A stretch of 64,000 nt of DNA, from the NCBI GenBank assembly GCA_964538875.1, contig CAZIHO010000001.1:62001-126000 (forward strand). The letters run 5' to 3'. This stretch comes from CAZIHO01 sp964538875 (GTDB lineage: Bacteria > Pseudomonadota > Gammaproteobacteria > Chromatiales > Chromatiaceae). Positions within the stretch are counted from its first letter, which is position 1. Each line of letters starts with the position of its first letter. The translations under genes and the position numbers were made by a program. Positions 55,551 to 64,000 of this stretch are shown here, piece by piece. The notes under the pieces are model-generated. The model was not told where the DNA came from, did not search any database, and worked only from the letters and a program-made list of their open reading frames with translations.

Positions 55551-56897
55551 ATGAGTCACGCGACCGTTCTAGTGGTGGAAGACGATCCCTGCCTGCGGGA
55601 AGCGCTGAGCGATACCCTGGAATTGGCGGGATATGGGGTGCGGTCGGCAGCGGACGGCGAGGCGGCTCTGGGCATCCTGGCCAAGGAAGCCTTCGGCATG
55701 GTGGTGAGCGACGTGCAGATGCGGCCCATGGACGGCCATGTGCTGCTCCAACGCATCCGCAACAACTATCCGGCGGTGCCGGTGTTGTTGATTACCGCCT
55801 ACGGCACCATCGAGAAGGCGGTCAAGGCGATCCGGGACGGCGCGGTGGACTATCTGGTCAAGCCGTTCGAGGCCCAGGTGCTGCTGAACAAGGTGGCCCG
55901 CTACCTGACCGAACCGGAAACGCCGGGACCCTCGGTGCCGGTCGCCGAGGATCTGCGTTCCAGGGACGTGATCGAAACCTGCCGGCGGGTCGCCCGCAGC
56001 GACGCCACCGTGCTGCTGTGCGGCGAGAGTGGTACTGGTAAGGAAGTGTTCGCCCGCTACCTGCACCAGACCTCGCCGCGCCGGGACAACGCCTTCGTCG
56101 CCATCAACTGCGCCGCCATTCCCGACAACATGCTGGAAGCGGTGCTGTTTGGTTACGAGAAGGGCGCCTTCACCGGCGCCTACCAGTCTGCGCCCGGCAA
56201 ATTCGAGCAAGCCCAGCATGGCACCCTATTGCTGGACGAGATTTCCGAAATGAGCCTGGACCTGCAAGCCAAACTGTTGCGGGTGCTGCAAGAGCGGGAA
56301 GTGGAGCGGCTCGGTGGCCGGCGCCTCATCACTCTGGACGTGCGGGTGCTGGCCACCACCAACCGCAACCTGCGCGAAGAGGTATCGGCGGGCCGCTTCC
56401 GGGAAGACCTCTATTACCGGCTCAATGTGTTCCCCATCACCCTGCCGCCCCTGCGGGAACGTACCCGGGACATTCTGCCCCTGGCCCGGCATCTGCTGCG
56501 CCAGCGGGTCAGCCCCGGCCAACCGGTGCCGGAATTGAGTCCGGAAGCCGAACGCCGGCTAGTGGCCCACCGCTGGCCCGGCAATGTTCGGGAGTTGGAT
56601 AACTTGATGCAGCGGGCCCTGATTCTGCTTGGCGGGGATCGCATCGAAGGCGAGGATCTGTTGTTTGAGGATAATCCGGATCTGGTATCCCACGCGGCGC
56701 CGGCCGCCCCGGTCGAAGCCAAGCCTGGCGGCAGCCTCAACGAAGATCTGCGCTCGGTGGAGGATCGTATGATTCTGGAAGCCCTGCGGGATCCCAACAT
56801 CAACCGGCGCCAGGTGGCGGAGCGGTTGGGTATCAGCGAGCGGACCCTGCGCTATAAGATCGCCCGTATGCGGGACGCGGGGCTAGACGTGCCCTAG
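55551..56897 (+). CDS. fleR: Flagellar sigma54 response regulator FleR/FlrC
   Basis: 448 aa from ATG 55551 with AAGGAG upstream. Receiver with phospho-Asp54 in [15 protein letters not shown]+ domain with GESGTGKE and [10 protein letters not shown], and a Fis-type helix-turn-helix ([20 protein letters not shown]). Activates class III flagellar operons with sigma54, including probably fliE onward through the promoter at 57026. Confidence 0.93.
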   Translation: MSHATVLVVEDDPCLREALSDTLELAGYGVRSAADGEAALGILAKEAFGMVVSDVQMRPMDGHVLLQRIRNNYPAVPVLLITAYGTIEKAVKAIRDGAVDYLVKPFEAQVLLNKVARYLTEPETPGPSVPVAEDLRSRDVIETCRRVARSDATVLLCGESGTGKEVFARYLHQTSPRRDNAFVAINCAAIPDNMLEAVLFGYEKGAFTGAYQSAPGKFEQAQHGTLLLDEISEMSLDLQAKLLRVLQEREVERLGGRRLITLDVRVLATTNRNLREEVSAGRFREDLYYRLNVFPITLPPLRERTRDILPLARHLLRQRVSPGQPVPELSPEAERRLVAHRWPGNVRELDNLMQRALILLGGDRIEGEDLLFEDNPDLVSHAAPAAPVEAKPGGSLNEDLRSVEDRMILEALRDPNINRRQVAERLGISERTLRYKIARMRDAGLDVP

Positions 56898-56927
56898 GTA
56901 CGCCTAGGGCATCACCGGAGGCGCGAC

Positions 56928-56962
56928 GGCGCCGGCGGCCACACTGAGTGGCGGCCGGCGCC
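56928..56962 (+). terminator. GC-rich hairpin after fleR
   Basis: Fifteen-base arms (56928-56942 and 56948-56962) with one mismatch and a five-base loop, 31 bases past the fleR stop. No T-run follows, so it is terminator-like or an mRNA 3'-end stabiliser. Confidence 0.5.
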
Positions 56963-57025
56963 GGGCTGTGTCCAGCCCCGGGAATTTGACCTGAGCAGGG
57001 ACGGAATTCCGCCCTTCCTCGAACC

Positions 57026-57041
57026 TGGCCTGGGAAATGCA
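57026..57041 (+). promoter_or_regulatory. Sigma54 (-24/-12) promoter of fliE operon
   Basis: TGGCCTG-GGAAA-TGCA: GG at 57027-57028 and GC at 57039-57040, ten bases apart. It lies about 110 bases before fliE, downstream of the fleR hairpin. Confidence 0.7.
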
Positions 57042-57148
57042 TATTTAGGAGCAGCAAGAGACGCCCAGCCCGGTCCCGACGGAAACTTGACGAAATCCGG
57101 CCGGTCCAGCGTCCCTCAAGTTAGCGGCTCCTGAATAAGAGAAGACCC

Positions 57149-57472
57149 ATGAGCGATTACATGAGCGTCGAGCAGGTGTTGGCCCAGATGCGGGCCATGG
57201 CGACCCAGTCCAAGGGCGGCGTGGAACCGGCCCAGGAAGCCGCCGGCCAGGTGAGTTTTGGCGACATGCTGCGGGAGTCCATCGATCAGGTCAACGCCAC
57301 CCAGCAGACCGCCCAGAAAAAGACCACCCAATTCGAGCTGGGGGAGGGTAACGCCAACCTGGCCGAGGTGATGGTGGATCTGCAAAAGTCGAATTTATCT
57401 TTCCAAGCCATGGTTCAGGTGCGCAATAAGTTAGTGGATGCCTACAAGGACGTGATGAATATGCCGATTTAA
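57149..57472 (+). CDS. fliE: Flagellar hook-basal body protein FliE
   Basis: 107 aa rod-MS ring junction protein. The C-terminal block FGDMLRESIDQVNATQQTA and LAEVMVDLQKSNLSFQAMVQVRNKLVDAYKDVMNMPI is characteristic. First gene of the fliEFGHIJ operon; only a weak purine-rich ribosome site is seen. Confidence 0.94.
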   Translation: MSDYMSVEQVLAQMRAMATQSKGGVEPAQEAAGQVSFGDMLRESIDQVNATQQTAQKKTTQFELGEGNANLAEVMVDLQKSNLSFQAMVQVRNKLVDAYKDVMNMPI

Positions 57473-57505
57473 CTGACTATCACTGCTTAGCCAAGACATC
57501 GACCC

Positions 57506-59275
57506 ATGGCCAACGAACTCGTGACCCCCTCCGCCGGCAACTCCTTGTCCGGCCAGGTTCTCACCGGCAACACCCCGGCGGCGCGCGCCCAGCGGATGCT
57601 GGAAAATCCCCTCATTCGCCAAGTCGGCGTGTTGATCGGGATCGCCCTGAGCGTGGCACTGGGGGTAGCGGTGGTACTCTGGTCCCGCACACCGAGCTAC
57701 AGTCCCGTTTACGCCAACCTGTCCCAAAAGGATTTGCCCCAGGTGGTGGAAGCGCTCCAGCAGATCGGCGTCCCGGCCAAGGTGGACGAAATGAGCGGCG
57801 TCATCACCGTCCCCACCGCCCAGGTGGCCCAGGCGCGGATGAAAATTGCCGGTCTGGGTTTGCCGAAGGATGACAGTGTCGGCTTTGAACTGCTCCAGCA
57901 GGAACCCAGTTTCGCCACCAGCAACAACCTGGAGGCGGCCCGTTTCCAGCGCGCCCTAGAGGGAGAATTGGCCCGCTCCATCGCCACCCTGGCCAACGTG
58001 GAATCAGCCCGGGTGCATCTGGCGACGCCTAAGCAATCCGTGTTCGCCCGCAACCGCAAGGTGCCGAGCGCCTCGGTGGTGCTCAAGCTCAGCGCCGGCC
58101 GCGCCCTGGCCAAGGGGCAGGTGGAGTCGGTCACCCATCTGGTGGCAGCCAGCGTGCCGGAACTGACTCCGGAGCGGGTCACGGTGGTGGATCAAAAAGG
58201 CCGGCTCCTGTCCGGGGATGACCGTTCTTCGGGCCTGGCCCTGTCCACCGCCCAACTGGAATATACCCATGAGCTGGAAGCGCGTTATCAGCAGCGCATC
58301 CACGATATCCTGATCCCGTTGCTGGGAGCGGACCGGGTGCGGGCGGAAGTGACCGCCGATTTGGACTTTACTTTTAACGAGCAGACCCAGGAACGCTTCA
58401 ACCCGGACCAGCCAGCCCTGCGCAGCGAGCAGACCCAGGAGCAACAGACCAAGACCGGCGGCGCGGACGGAGTTCCCGGTGCCCTCACCAACCAACCGCC
58501 GGCGGCCGGTACCGCGCCCCAGGAGGCATCCGGGGGCGGCGGGGACGCCAGCAAGGCGCCGGTCAACTCCAGTCGCAATGCCACCCGCAATTACGAGTTG
58601 GATAAGACCGTCAGCCACACCCGCACGCCCATGGGCGCCCTGCGTCGTCTGTCCGTGGCGGTGGTGGTGGATGATCGTGGTCCGGCGGGCGCCGGCGCGG
58701 CCAGTGAGCCCCGCACCCAGGAAGAATTGACCCGGCTGGAAGGCCTGGTGCAGGAAGCCATCGGTTACAACGCCCAGCGGGGCGACCGGGTGCAAGTGGT
58801 CAACGCGGCTTTTCACGGGAGTGAAGAAATGGCGCCTTTGCCTGATCCACCCTTCTACACGTCGCCCTGGTTCTGGGACCTGATGCGCCAGTTGGGAGCC
58901 ATCATCCTGGTGTTGGTGCTCATCTTCGGCGTGTTGCGGCCGACCCTGAAGCGGCTCACCTCGCCGGTGCTGCCGGAAGGGGCCGCTGCCAGCGGCGCGG
59001 CAGGGGCTGGCGAGGCGGCAGCGCCCCAAACCGAGGAAGGACTGGAGGGCGATTTGGCGGCCAAATTGGAAGCGGAGGCCCAAGGCCAGTTCCTCGGCGG
59101 CGGGGCGGCGGGCCACGGCGGCCACCCGGCCCTACCGGCCCTGGCGGAAATGAAGAAATTGGCCGGTCCCCGCAGCTATGAAGTGACCTTGGAAGAAGCC
59201 CGTCAACTGGTGCGCCAGGATCCCAAGCGGGTGGCGCAAGTGGTTCGTCGTTGGATTACCGAAGATGCCGGATAA
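57506..59275 (+). CDS. fliF: Flagellar MS-ring protein FliF
   Basis: 589 aa. Membrane helix near residue 35-55 (GVLIGIALSVALGVAVVLW), ring-building domains (YANLSQKDLPQVVEALQQIGVPAKV, LEGELARSIATLANVESARVHLATP), a glycine/alanine-rich loop (about 310-360), a second helix at about 460-478 (LGAIILVLVLIFGVLRPTL), and a C-terminal FliG-binding tail. It forms the inner-membrane base of the motor. Its end overlaps fliG by 11 bases. Confidence 0.95.
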   Translation: MANELVTPSAGNSLSGQVLTGNTPAARAQRMLENPLIRQVGVLIGIALSVALGVAVVLWSRTPSYSPVYANLSQKDLPQVVEALQQIGVPAKVDEMSGVITVPTAQVAQARMKIAGLGLPKDDSVGFELLQQEPSFATSNNLEAARFQRALEGELARSIATLANVESARVHLATPKQSVFARNRKVPSASVVLKLSAGRALAKGQVESVTHLVAASVPELTPERVTVVDQKGRLLSGDDRSSGLALSTAQLEYTHELEARYQQRIHDILIPLLGADRVRAEVTADLDFTFNEQTQERFNPDQPALRSEQTQEQQTKTGGADGVPGALTNQPPAAGTAPQEASGGGGDASKAPVNSSRNATRNYELDKTVSHTRTPMGALRRLSVAVVVDDRGPAGAGAASEPRTQEELTRLEGLVQEAIGYNAQRGDRVQVVNAAFHGSEEMAPLPDPPFYTSPWFWDLMRQLGAIILVLVLIFGVLRPTLKRLTSPVLPEGAAASGAAGAGEAAAPQTEEGLEGDLAAKLEAEAQGQFLGGGAAGHGGHPALPALAEMKKLAGPRSYEVTLEEARQLVRQDPKRVAQVVRRWITEDAG

Positions 59276-60293
59276 CCCATTACAAACCACCTCCGACGAG
59301 AAGATGTCCGGCGTCCAGCGGGCGTCGATCCTGCTACTCGCCTTGGGGGAAAAGGACGCTGCGGAAATCCTGCGGCACATGGGTCCCAAGGAAGTCCAGG
59401 ACCTGGGCATGACCATGGCGGGCTTGACCAATATCACGTCCCATCAGATTGAATCGGTGATGGAAAGTTTCGTCTCCTCCCTGGAGGGTCAAACTGCCCT
59501 GGGACTGGACTCGGACGAGTACATCCGCAACATGCTGACCACCGCCCTGGGCGCTGACAAAGCCAGCGGCATGATCGACCGCATTTTGCTGGGGCGCAAT
59601 TCCAAGGGTCTGGAACAACTCAAGTGGATGGACGCCCGCGGCATCGCCGAATTGATCCGCCTGGAACATCCCCAGATCATCGCCATCGTGCTGTCCTTCC
59701 TGGACGCGGACCAGGCGGCCCAGGTGCTGGCCCAGTTCCCCGACCGGGTGCGCTCTGACATCATCATGCGGGTCGCCACCCTGGACGGCGTGCAACCCGC
59801 CGCGCTCCAAGAACTGGACGAAATTCTGGAGCGCCAATTATCCGGCAATACCAACGTCCAATCCTCGTCGCTGGGCGGCATCAAGACCGCCGCCAATATC
59901 CTCAACCTGGTGGACGGCAGCATCGAAAGCGAGATCATGGATCACATTCTGGAGGCGGACGCGGACCTGGGCCAGAATATCCAGGACAATATGTTCGTGT
60001 TCGGCAACTTGATCGAAATCGACGACCGGGGCATTCAGACCCTGCTGCGGGAAGTGGCGTCCGATCAACTGCTGTTGGCGTTGCGGGGCGCGGAAGAGGC
60101 GCTGCGGGAAAAGATTTTCAAGAATATGTCCAAGCGCGCGGCGGAAATGTTGAAGGACGACCTGGCCGCCGCTGCACCGGCCCGCTTGAGCGACGTAGAA
60201 GGGGCGCAACGGGAAATTCTACAAACCGCCCGGCGCCTGTCCGACGCCGGCGAAATAGCCTTGGGTGGTGGTGGTGGCGATAAGTTTGTCTAG
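59265..60293 (+). CDS. fliG: Flagellar motor switch protein FliG
   Basis: 342 aa, usual length ~335. All three domains are present: N-terminal FliF-binding (ASILLLALGEKDAAEILRHMGPKEVQ), middle EHPQ motif (RLEHPQIIAIVLSFLD), and the charged C-terminal torque helix (IDDRGIQTLLREVASDQLLLALRGA). Overlaps fliF and fliH. Confidence 0.96.
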   Translation: MPDNPLQTTSDEKMSGVQRASILLLALGEKDAAEILRHMGPKEVQDLGMTMAGLTNITSHQIESVMESFVSSLEGQTALGLDSDEYIRNMLTTALGADKASGMIDRILLGRNSKGLEQLKWMDARGIAELIRLEHPQIIAIVLSFLDADQAAQVLAQFPDRVRSDIIMRVATLDGVQPAALQELDEILERQLSGNTNVQSSSLGGIKTAANILNLVDGSIESEIMDHILEADADLGQNIQDNMFVFGNLIEIDDRGIQTLLREVASDQLLLALRGAEEALREKIFKNMSKRAAEMLKDDLAAAAPARLSDVEGAQREILQTARRLSDAGEIALGGGGGDKFV

Positions 60294-61047
60294 CCTGCGT
60301 CAGTTGACGGCGGAGGAAATTGCCCAGGTTCGGCAATGGCTACCGCCCCAACTGCTTGACCGGACTGCCCCGTCCGCCCCGGAACCGGCTACGCCGGAAC
60401 CTGGCGACAGGGGGTCGCTGGACCCGCTCGCCGAAACACCAGGCCCAGTCCCGGAACCCGAGGACGTTCCCCAAGCCCAGGCCCGTCCCCCCACCGCCGA
60501 GGAACTGGAAGCCATCCAACAACAGGCCTACGCGGAAGGCTTCGAGCGGGGCCGGGAACAGGGCTTTCAACTCGGCCACCGGGAAGCCCTGGAGGAAGGG
60601 CGCCGCCAGGCCGCCGAGCGGCGGGACCGTCTGGATCAACTGCTGGCGACCCTGGACACGCCCTTCAAGGACCTGGACAGCCAGGTGGAGCAGGAGTTGC
60701 TCACCCTGGTGGTGACCATGGTCCGGCATCTGGTCCGGCGGGAAATCCGGACCGATCCCCAGCAAATCATCGGCGTGGTGCGGGAGGCCATGGCCATCCT
60801 GCCGGTCAGCTCCCGCAATGTGCGCCTCAAGCTGCACCCGGAGGACGCGGAAATCGTCCGCCAGTTGTACGCCAAGGGCGACGGCGGCCGTAGCTGGAAC
60901 ATCGAAGAAGACCCGGCGCTGCAACGGGGCGGCTGTCGCATCGTCACGGAAACGTCCCAGGTGGACGCCAGTTTGGATTCCCGGCTCAACAATCTGATCG
61001 CGCCCCTGTTGAGCGGCTTGCGCAACGAGGACCAAGCCGATGACTGA
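60265..61047 (+). CDS. fliH: Flagellar export regulator FliH
   Basis: Up to 260 aa. Pro-rich N-terminus (about 30-80), GxxxG-like helical region ([22 protein letters not shown]) and the C-terminal FliH/YscL domain ([31 protein letters not shown]). It binds and holds FliI. Several GTG codons lie at 60265-60274 and the exact start is uncertain; any of them overlaps fliG. The stop overlaps fliI by 8 bases. Confidence 0.9.
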   Translation: MVVVAISLSSLRQLTAEEIAQVRQWLPPQLLDRTAPSAPEPATPEPGDRGSLDPLAETPGPVPEPEDVPQAQARPPTAEELEAIQQQAYAEGFERGREQGFQLGHREALEEGRRQAAERRDRLDQLLATLDTPFKDLDSQVEQELLTLVVTMVRHLVRREIRTDPQQIIGVVREAMAILPVSSRNVRLKLHPEDAEIVRQLYAKGDGGRSWNIEEDPALQRGGCRIVTETSQVDASLDSRLNNLIAPLLSGLRNEDQADD

Positions 61048-62461
61048 AACCCTGGAACAGCCCCAGCGGCCGGTCGAGATGCCCGCCGGTGCGGACGGGG
61101 CGGCCTCGGCAACTGCCAACCTGGGCCGGGCGCCGATTTGGTGTGAACGGCTGCGCGCCGCCCAGCGCCGCCTCGGCAACCACCGGGGTCTGGTGGTGGA
61201 AGGGCGCCTGACCCGCATGGTGGGGCTGACCCTGGAAGCGGTAGGCTGTCGCGCCGCCATCGGCGGCCAGTGCGACGTGGTGGGCAGTACCGGCCAACGT
61301 ATCGAAGCCGAGGTGGTGGGCTTCGCCGGCGAAAGCCTCTATCTGATGCCCACCGGCGATTTGCGGGGCCTGGAGCAGGATTCCCGGGTCATCCCCACTG
61401 GGCGGGTATGCGAGGCGGTGGTGGGCGATGGCCTGCTGGGCCGGGTCATCGACGGCGCCGGCCTGCCCCTGGACGGCAAGGGACCCATCCACGCCGAGGA
61501 ACAGCGGCCCCTGACCGGCCAGGTGTTCAATCCCCTCATGCGCACCCCCATCGAGGAGCCCATCGACGTGGGCGTGCGGGCCATCAACGCCCTGCTGACC
61601 GTGGGCCGGGGCCAGCGCCTGGGCCTGTTCGCCGGCTCCGGCGTGGGTAAGAGCGTGCTGCTCGGCATGATGACCCGCTACACGGACGCGGACGTGACCG
61701 TGGTCGGCCTGATCGGCGAACGGGGCCGGGAGGTCAAGGAATTCATCGAACGCATCCTGGGCGAGGAGGGCATGCGCCGCGCCGTGGTGGTGGCGGTGCC
61801 GGCGGACCAGCCGCCCCTGCGGCGTCTGCACGGCGCCATGCTGGCCACCAGTATCGCCGAATATTTCCGGGACCGGGGCCGCCAAGTGCTGCTGCTCATG
61901 GACAGCCTCACCCGCTTCGCCCAGGCCCAGCGGGAAATCGCCCTGGCTATCAACGAACCGCCAGCCACCAAGGGCTATCCCCCGTCCGTGTTCGCCAAGC
62001 TGCCGCAACTGGTGGAACGGGCCGGCAACGGCATCCAGGGGGGTGGCTCTATCACCGGCTTCTATACTGTATTAGTGGAAGGCGACGATCAGAACGACCC
62101 CATCGCGGACGCCGCCCGGGCCATCCTGGATGGCCATTTCGTGTTATCCCGGAAGCTGGCCGACATGGGCCAATATCCGGCCATCGACATCGAGGCATCC
62201 GTGAGCCGGGCCATGAACGAGATCACCAGCCCCGGTCACCGGGAAGCGGCCCGCTCGTTCAAACATACCTGGTCCCTGTACCAGCAGAACAAGGATCTAA
62301 TCAACGTGGGTGCCTATGTTCCCGGCAGTGACGCGCAAATCGACTTGGCCATCGCGGCCTTGCCGTCCTTGCGGCGCTTTCTGTCCCAGGACCTGCGCAC
62401 CCAGGTCACCTTTGACCAGAGTCTGGCGGAACTGGAACAACTCTTCCCCGCCAACGAATAG
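61040..62461 (+). CDS. fliI: Flagellum-specific ATPase FliI
   Basis: 473 aa. Walker [16 protein letters not shown], Walker [13 protein letters not shown], the [13 protein letters not shown] glutamate region and the [22 protein letters not shown] block match the F1-beta-related export ATPases. It supplies energy and substrate release for the flagellar type III exporter, with FliH and FliJ. Confidence 0.96.
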   Translation: MTETLEQPQRPVEMPAGADGAASATANLGRAPIWCERLRAAQRRLGNHRGLVVEGRLTRMVGLTLEAVGCRAAIGGQCDVVGSTGQRIEAEVVGFAGESLYLMPTGDLRGLEQDSRVIPTGRVCEAVVGDGLLGRVIDGAGLPLDGKGPIHAEEQRPLTGQVFNPLMRTPIEEPIDVGVRAINALLTVGRGQRLGLFAGSGVGKSVLLGMMTRYTDADVTVVGLIGERGREVKEFIERILGEEGMRRAVVVAVPADQPPLRRLHGAMLATSIAEYFRDRGRQVLLLMDSLTRFAQAQREIALAINEPPATKGYPPSVFAKLPQLVERAGNGIQGGGSITGFYTVLVEGDDQNDPIADAARAILDGHFVLSRKLADMGQYPAIDIEASVSRAMNEITSPGHREAARSFKHTWSLYQQNKDLINVGAYVPGSDAQIDLAIAALPSLRRFLSQDLRTQVTFDQSLAELEQLFPANE

Positions 62462-62498
62462 TCCGGGGCCCTAGGCCCCCCTTGGAGAGACAGGCGCC

Positions 62499-62939
62499 AT
62501 GTCCCCATCCGATCGCCTTAAGCCAGTACATCGAGTCGTCGAGGACCGGGAAATGCACGCTGCCCGGGACCTGGGGCAGGCCCAGCGCACCCAGCGGGAT
62601 GAAGAAGACAAGCTGGAACAACTGCGCCAGTTTCGGCATGAATACCAGCAACGCTTCACCGCCGCCGCCCAGGGTGGTATCGAGGTACAACGCTTGCTGG
62701 ACTACCAGAGATTCATCAGCAAGCTAGAAAAGGCGGTGGAACAACAAACCCAGCGGGTCGCCGCCAGCCGCCGGGAAAGCCTAGTCAAACGCGCCACTTG
62801 GCAACAGAAGCACACCCGTTCCCAAGCCATCGGCATGGTCATCGACACTTACCGCCGCGAGGAAGACGCCGCCGACCGGCGCATCGAACAACGCGCCAGC
62901 GACGAATTCGGCCTGCGCGGCGTCCGGAAAAAAACCTAA
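62499..62939 (+). CDS. fliJ: Flagellar export protein FliJ
   Basis: 146 aa, all coiled coil (RDLGQAQRTQRDEEDKLEQL, LEKAVEQQTQRVAASRRESL), no membrane helix: the FliJ stalk that joins the ATPase to the export gate. Last gene of this operon in the window; a hairpin follows 13 bases after the stop. Confidence 0.88.
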   Translation: MSPSDRLKPVHRVVEDREMHAARDLGQAQRTQRDEEDKLEQLRQFRHEYQQRFTAAAQGGIEVQRLLDYQRFISKLEKAVEQQTQRVAASRRESLVKRATWQQKHTRSQAIGMVIDTYRREEDAADRRIEQRASDEFGLRGVRKKT

Positions 62940-62951
62940 GGTTCCGGAAAA

Positions 62952-62974
62952 CCGCGCCAACCCCGTTGGCGCGG
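62952..62974 (+). terminator. Hairpin after fliJ
   Basis: Nine-base perfect arms (62952-62960, 62966-62974) around CCCCG, 12 bases past the stop. No T-run follows, so termination may need Rho, or it may protect the mRNA end. Confidence 0.5.
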
Positions 62975-63180
62975 CTAACGAAGCAGCCACTGGCTGGGAG
63001 TAGGGCCCAGCGTCCCGTCACCGCAGAGCCCATCGCCTTGAGTCTGGCCCTGAGACCCGGGCAGGGGATGCCCGGGCGCCCCACCCGGCATTCCCGCGCC
63101 GGCGGGTTACAAGAAAAAATCGTTATCCAGGTTTTTTTGGATGGGAATGCCGTCGCGGCCCACATCGTGTAGGGCCGAGC

Positions 63181-63210
63181 CCCGTGACGCTGCCGGAGCG
63201 GCGTCACGGG
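63181..63210 (-). terminator. Perfect hairpin downstream of the small Cys-rich gene
   Basis: Ten-base arms (63181-63190, 63201-63210) with a ten-base loop, 18 bases past the stop of the minus-strand gene at 63229. No T-run. Confidence 0.45.
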
Positions 63211-63228
63211 AGCAACGGGAGGGCTGTG

Positions 63229-63648
63229 TTACTTGCCGTTATTCAATTGCCACTTGAGTTCGTCCAGGTTGGATTTGTCCTGGTAGATCTTGTTCTGGTC
63301 GAATGGCGCGAGCTTGTGCAGTTGGGAATAAATCTCTAAGTACTGGTCGATTTGCGGTATCGTGACCTCCCGATCGTATTCAATCTCGCATTCCAAATTG
63401 GCGCTCGGTTCACCGGTGCAGACGACGCAGAAATCTCGCCCGTTGGAACTTGCACAGCAACCCCAACGATTGCCGGCATTGATGGGCTCGGAATCTAGGG
63501 AGGCAAGGCAAATCTCAAGCGCACGGGCAAGCAAATCGCCGCTGATGCGCGCCGCTTCGCTTGGCGGGGTGGTTTGCAGCAGCAGCGCCCCCAACAACAG
63601 GGCGAACCAGGGTATTCCGGGGCGGGTATTTTTGGCTAGGGCTTTCAT
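63229..63648 (-). CDS. Small exported cysteine-rich protein of unknown function
   Basis: 139 aa with a signal peptide (KALAKNTRPGIPWFALLLGALLL, cleavage near SEA-AR). Six cysteines follow: one in ALEICLAS, a cluster WGCCASS...FCVVC and one in LECEIEY, suggesting disulfides or metal binding. The C-terminal half is charged and helical. No family recognised. The AGGAGA-like purine stretch before ATG 63648 fits a ribosome site. Confidence 0.6.
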   Translation of the reverse strand: MKALAKNTRPGIPWFALLLGALLLQTTPPSEAARISGDLLARALEICLASLDSEPINAGNRWGCCASSNGRDFCVVCTGEPSANLECEIEYDREVTIPQIDQYLEIYSQLHKLAPFDQNKIYQDKSNLDELKWQLNNGK

Positions 63649-63752
63649 CGAAGGATCTCCTCAGTTTCGCTTTCTTGGACTTTAATTCTAGCTGTACGAT
63701 GACTGAAATAACCAGTATCTGGTTAGCACTTTAAAAAAATAATAACTACTAG

Positions 63753-63774
63753 GAAAAAGGCCGGAGCCCTCCGG
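63753..63774 (-). terminator. Minus-strand Rho-independent terminator beside gap
   Basis: CCGGAG (63761-63766) pairs with CTCCGG (63769-63774), and the stem may extend into the gap. Read on the minus strand the hairpin is followed by CCTTTTT (63754-63760), a good terminator, implying a minus-strand gene ending in or beyond the gap. Confidence 0.55.
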
Positions 63775-63874
63775 NNNNNNNNNNNNNNNNNNNNNNNNNN
63801 NNNNNNNNNNNNNNNNNNNNNNNNNNNNNNNNNNNNNNNNNNNNNNNNNNNNNNNNNNNNNNNNNNNNNNNNNN
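63775..63874. other. Assembly gap (100 Ns)
   Basis: Placeholder run of 100 Ns flanked on the left by half of a GC-rich hairpin. Confidence 0.99.
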
Positions 63875-64000
63875 ATGGCTTGCATATCATGAATTGCGAT
63901 ACACCAGCATTTTTTATTGCTTTACCTTCTATAGGCGCTCCCTTAGGGTAGGCCCATGGCAAGCGGGTACCCCACCGGGGGGCCCGGATACCCAGTAACC

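Larger units (their letters stand above)
63649..64000. other. Right-end region with assembly gap, no gene called
   Basis: Contains the promoter side of the small Cys-rich gene, a minus-strand terminator-like hairpin, a 100-N gap (63775-63874) and 126 bases to the window end with a GC-rich dyad (GGGTACCC...GGATACCC, about 63964-63994). No gene can be supported. Confidence 0.6.

Noticed and set aside
60340..62008. Long minus-strand open frames over fliH and fliI
   Set aside because: Antisense shadows of well-conserved flagellar genes, with no recognisable domains.

Overview
The window is GC-rich, densely coding chromosomal DNA from a motile gammaproteobacterium. It has a polar-type flagellar regulatory and basal-body cluster, a Pil-Chp twitching chemosystem and a pyr operon in the same order as the gshB-tonB3-yqgE-ruvX-pyrR-pyrB-pyrC' block known next to pilGHIJ in Pseudomonas. 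It also has a TusE/DsrC-family protein, a glycine/tyrosine-rich protein resembling sulfur globule proteins, a likely rhodoquinone enzyme (RquA) and a bacterial copy of an archaeal-type RNA ligase. This points to an environmental Methylococcales/Chromatiales-like lineage, but genus cannot be fixed from the window. Three N-runs (1-60, 50467-50566, 63775-63874) are assembly gaps.

Layout. 0-2.5 kb: a lipoprotein and a motA-motB stator pair. 2.5-6.5 kb: tusE-like gene, secreted proteins of unknown function, and two copies of a ~152-bp element built from five consecutive hairpins, one of which interrupts an OmpA-family lipoprotein gene. 7-14.7 kb: accessory genes (double cNMP-binding/rhodanese fusion, Rnl3-type RNA ligase, AI-2E-family permease, RquA, a TIM-barrel-like/MinD-like pair, a GT2 glycosyltransferase). 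14.9-24.8 kb: a potassium island on one strand (KdpD-like kinase, KdpE, Kup, PtsN-like EIIA, a voltage-gated-type K+ channel with RCK domain, TrkA, TrkH). 25-28.4 kb: sulfur-globule-like protein, an EF-G paralogue, an Lpp-like lipoprotein, a SpoIIAA-like protein.

28.5-36.5 kb (minus strand): gshB-apbE, tonB, yqgE-ruvX-pyrR-pyrB-pyrC'(inactive)-pyrK, mostly overlapping or nearly abutting. 36.9-47.3 kb (plus): pilG, pilH, pilI, pilJ, chpA (2151 aa, five histidine phosphotransfer domains) and a chpC-like CheW gene, with no pilK or chpB. 47.3-52.4 kb: rsmE, glgX, a ComEA-like gene split by an assembly gap, a DUF4340-like gene and mutM. 52.5-63 kb: fleQ, fleS-fleR and fliEFGHIJ, with sigma54-type -24/-12 promoters in front of fleS and fliE. 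The right end holds a small cysteine-rich secreted protein and an assembly gap.

The strongest candidate for something undescribed is the five-hairpin element: two ~97% identical copies, imperfect terminal inverted repeats, short AT-rich target duplications, and an insertion whose removal restores a sensible lipoprotein linker-OmpA junction. The clustering of an EIIA-Ntr homologue with every K+ transporter class in the island, and rquA behind a structured leader, are the next most interesting.
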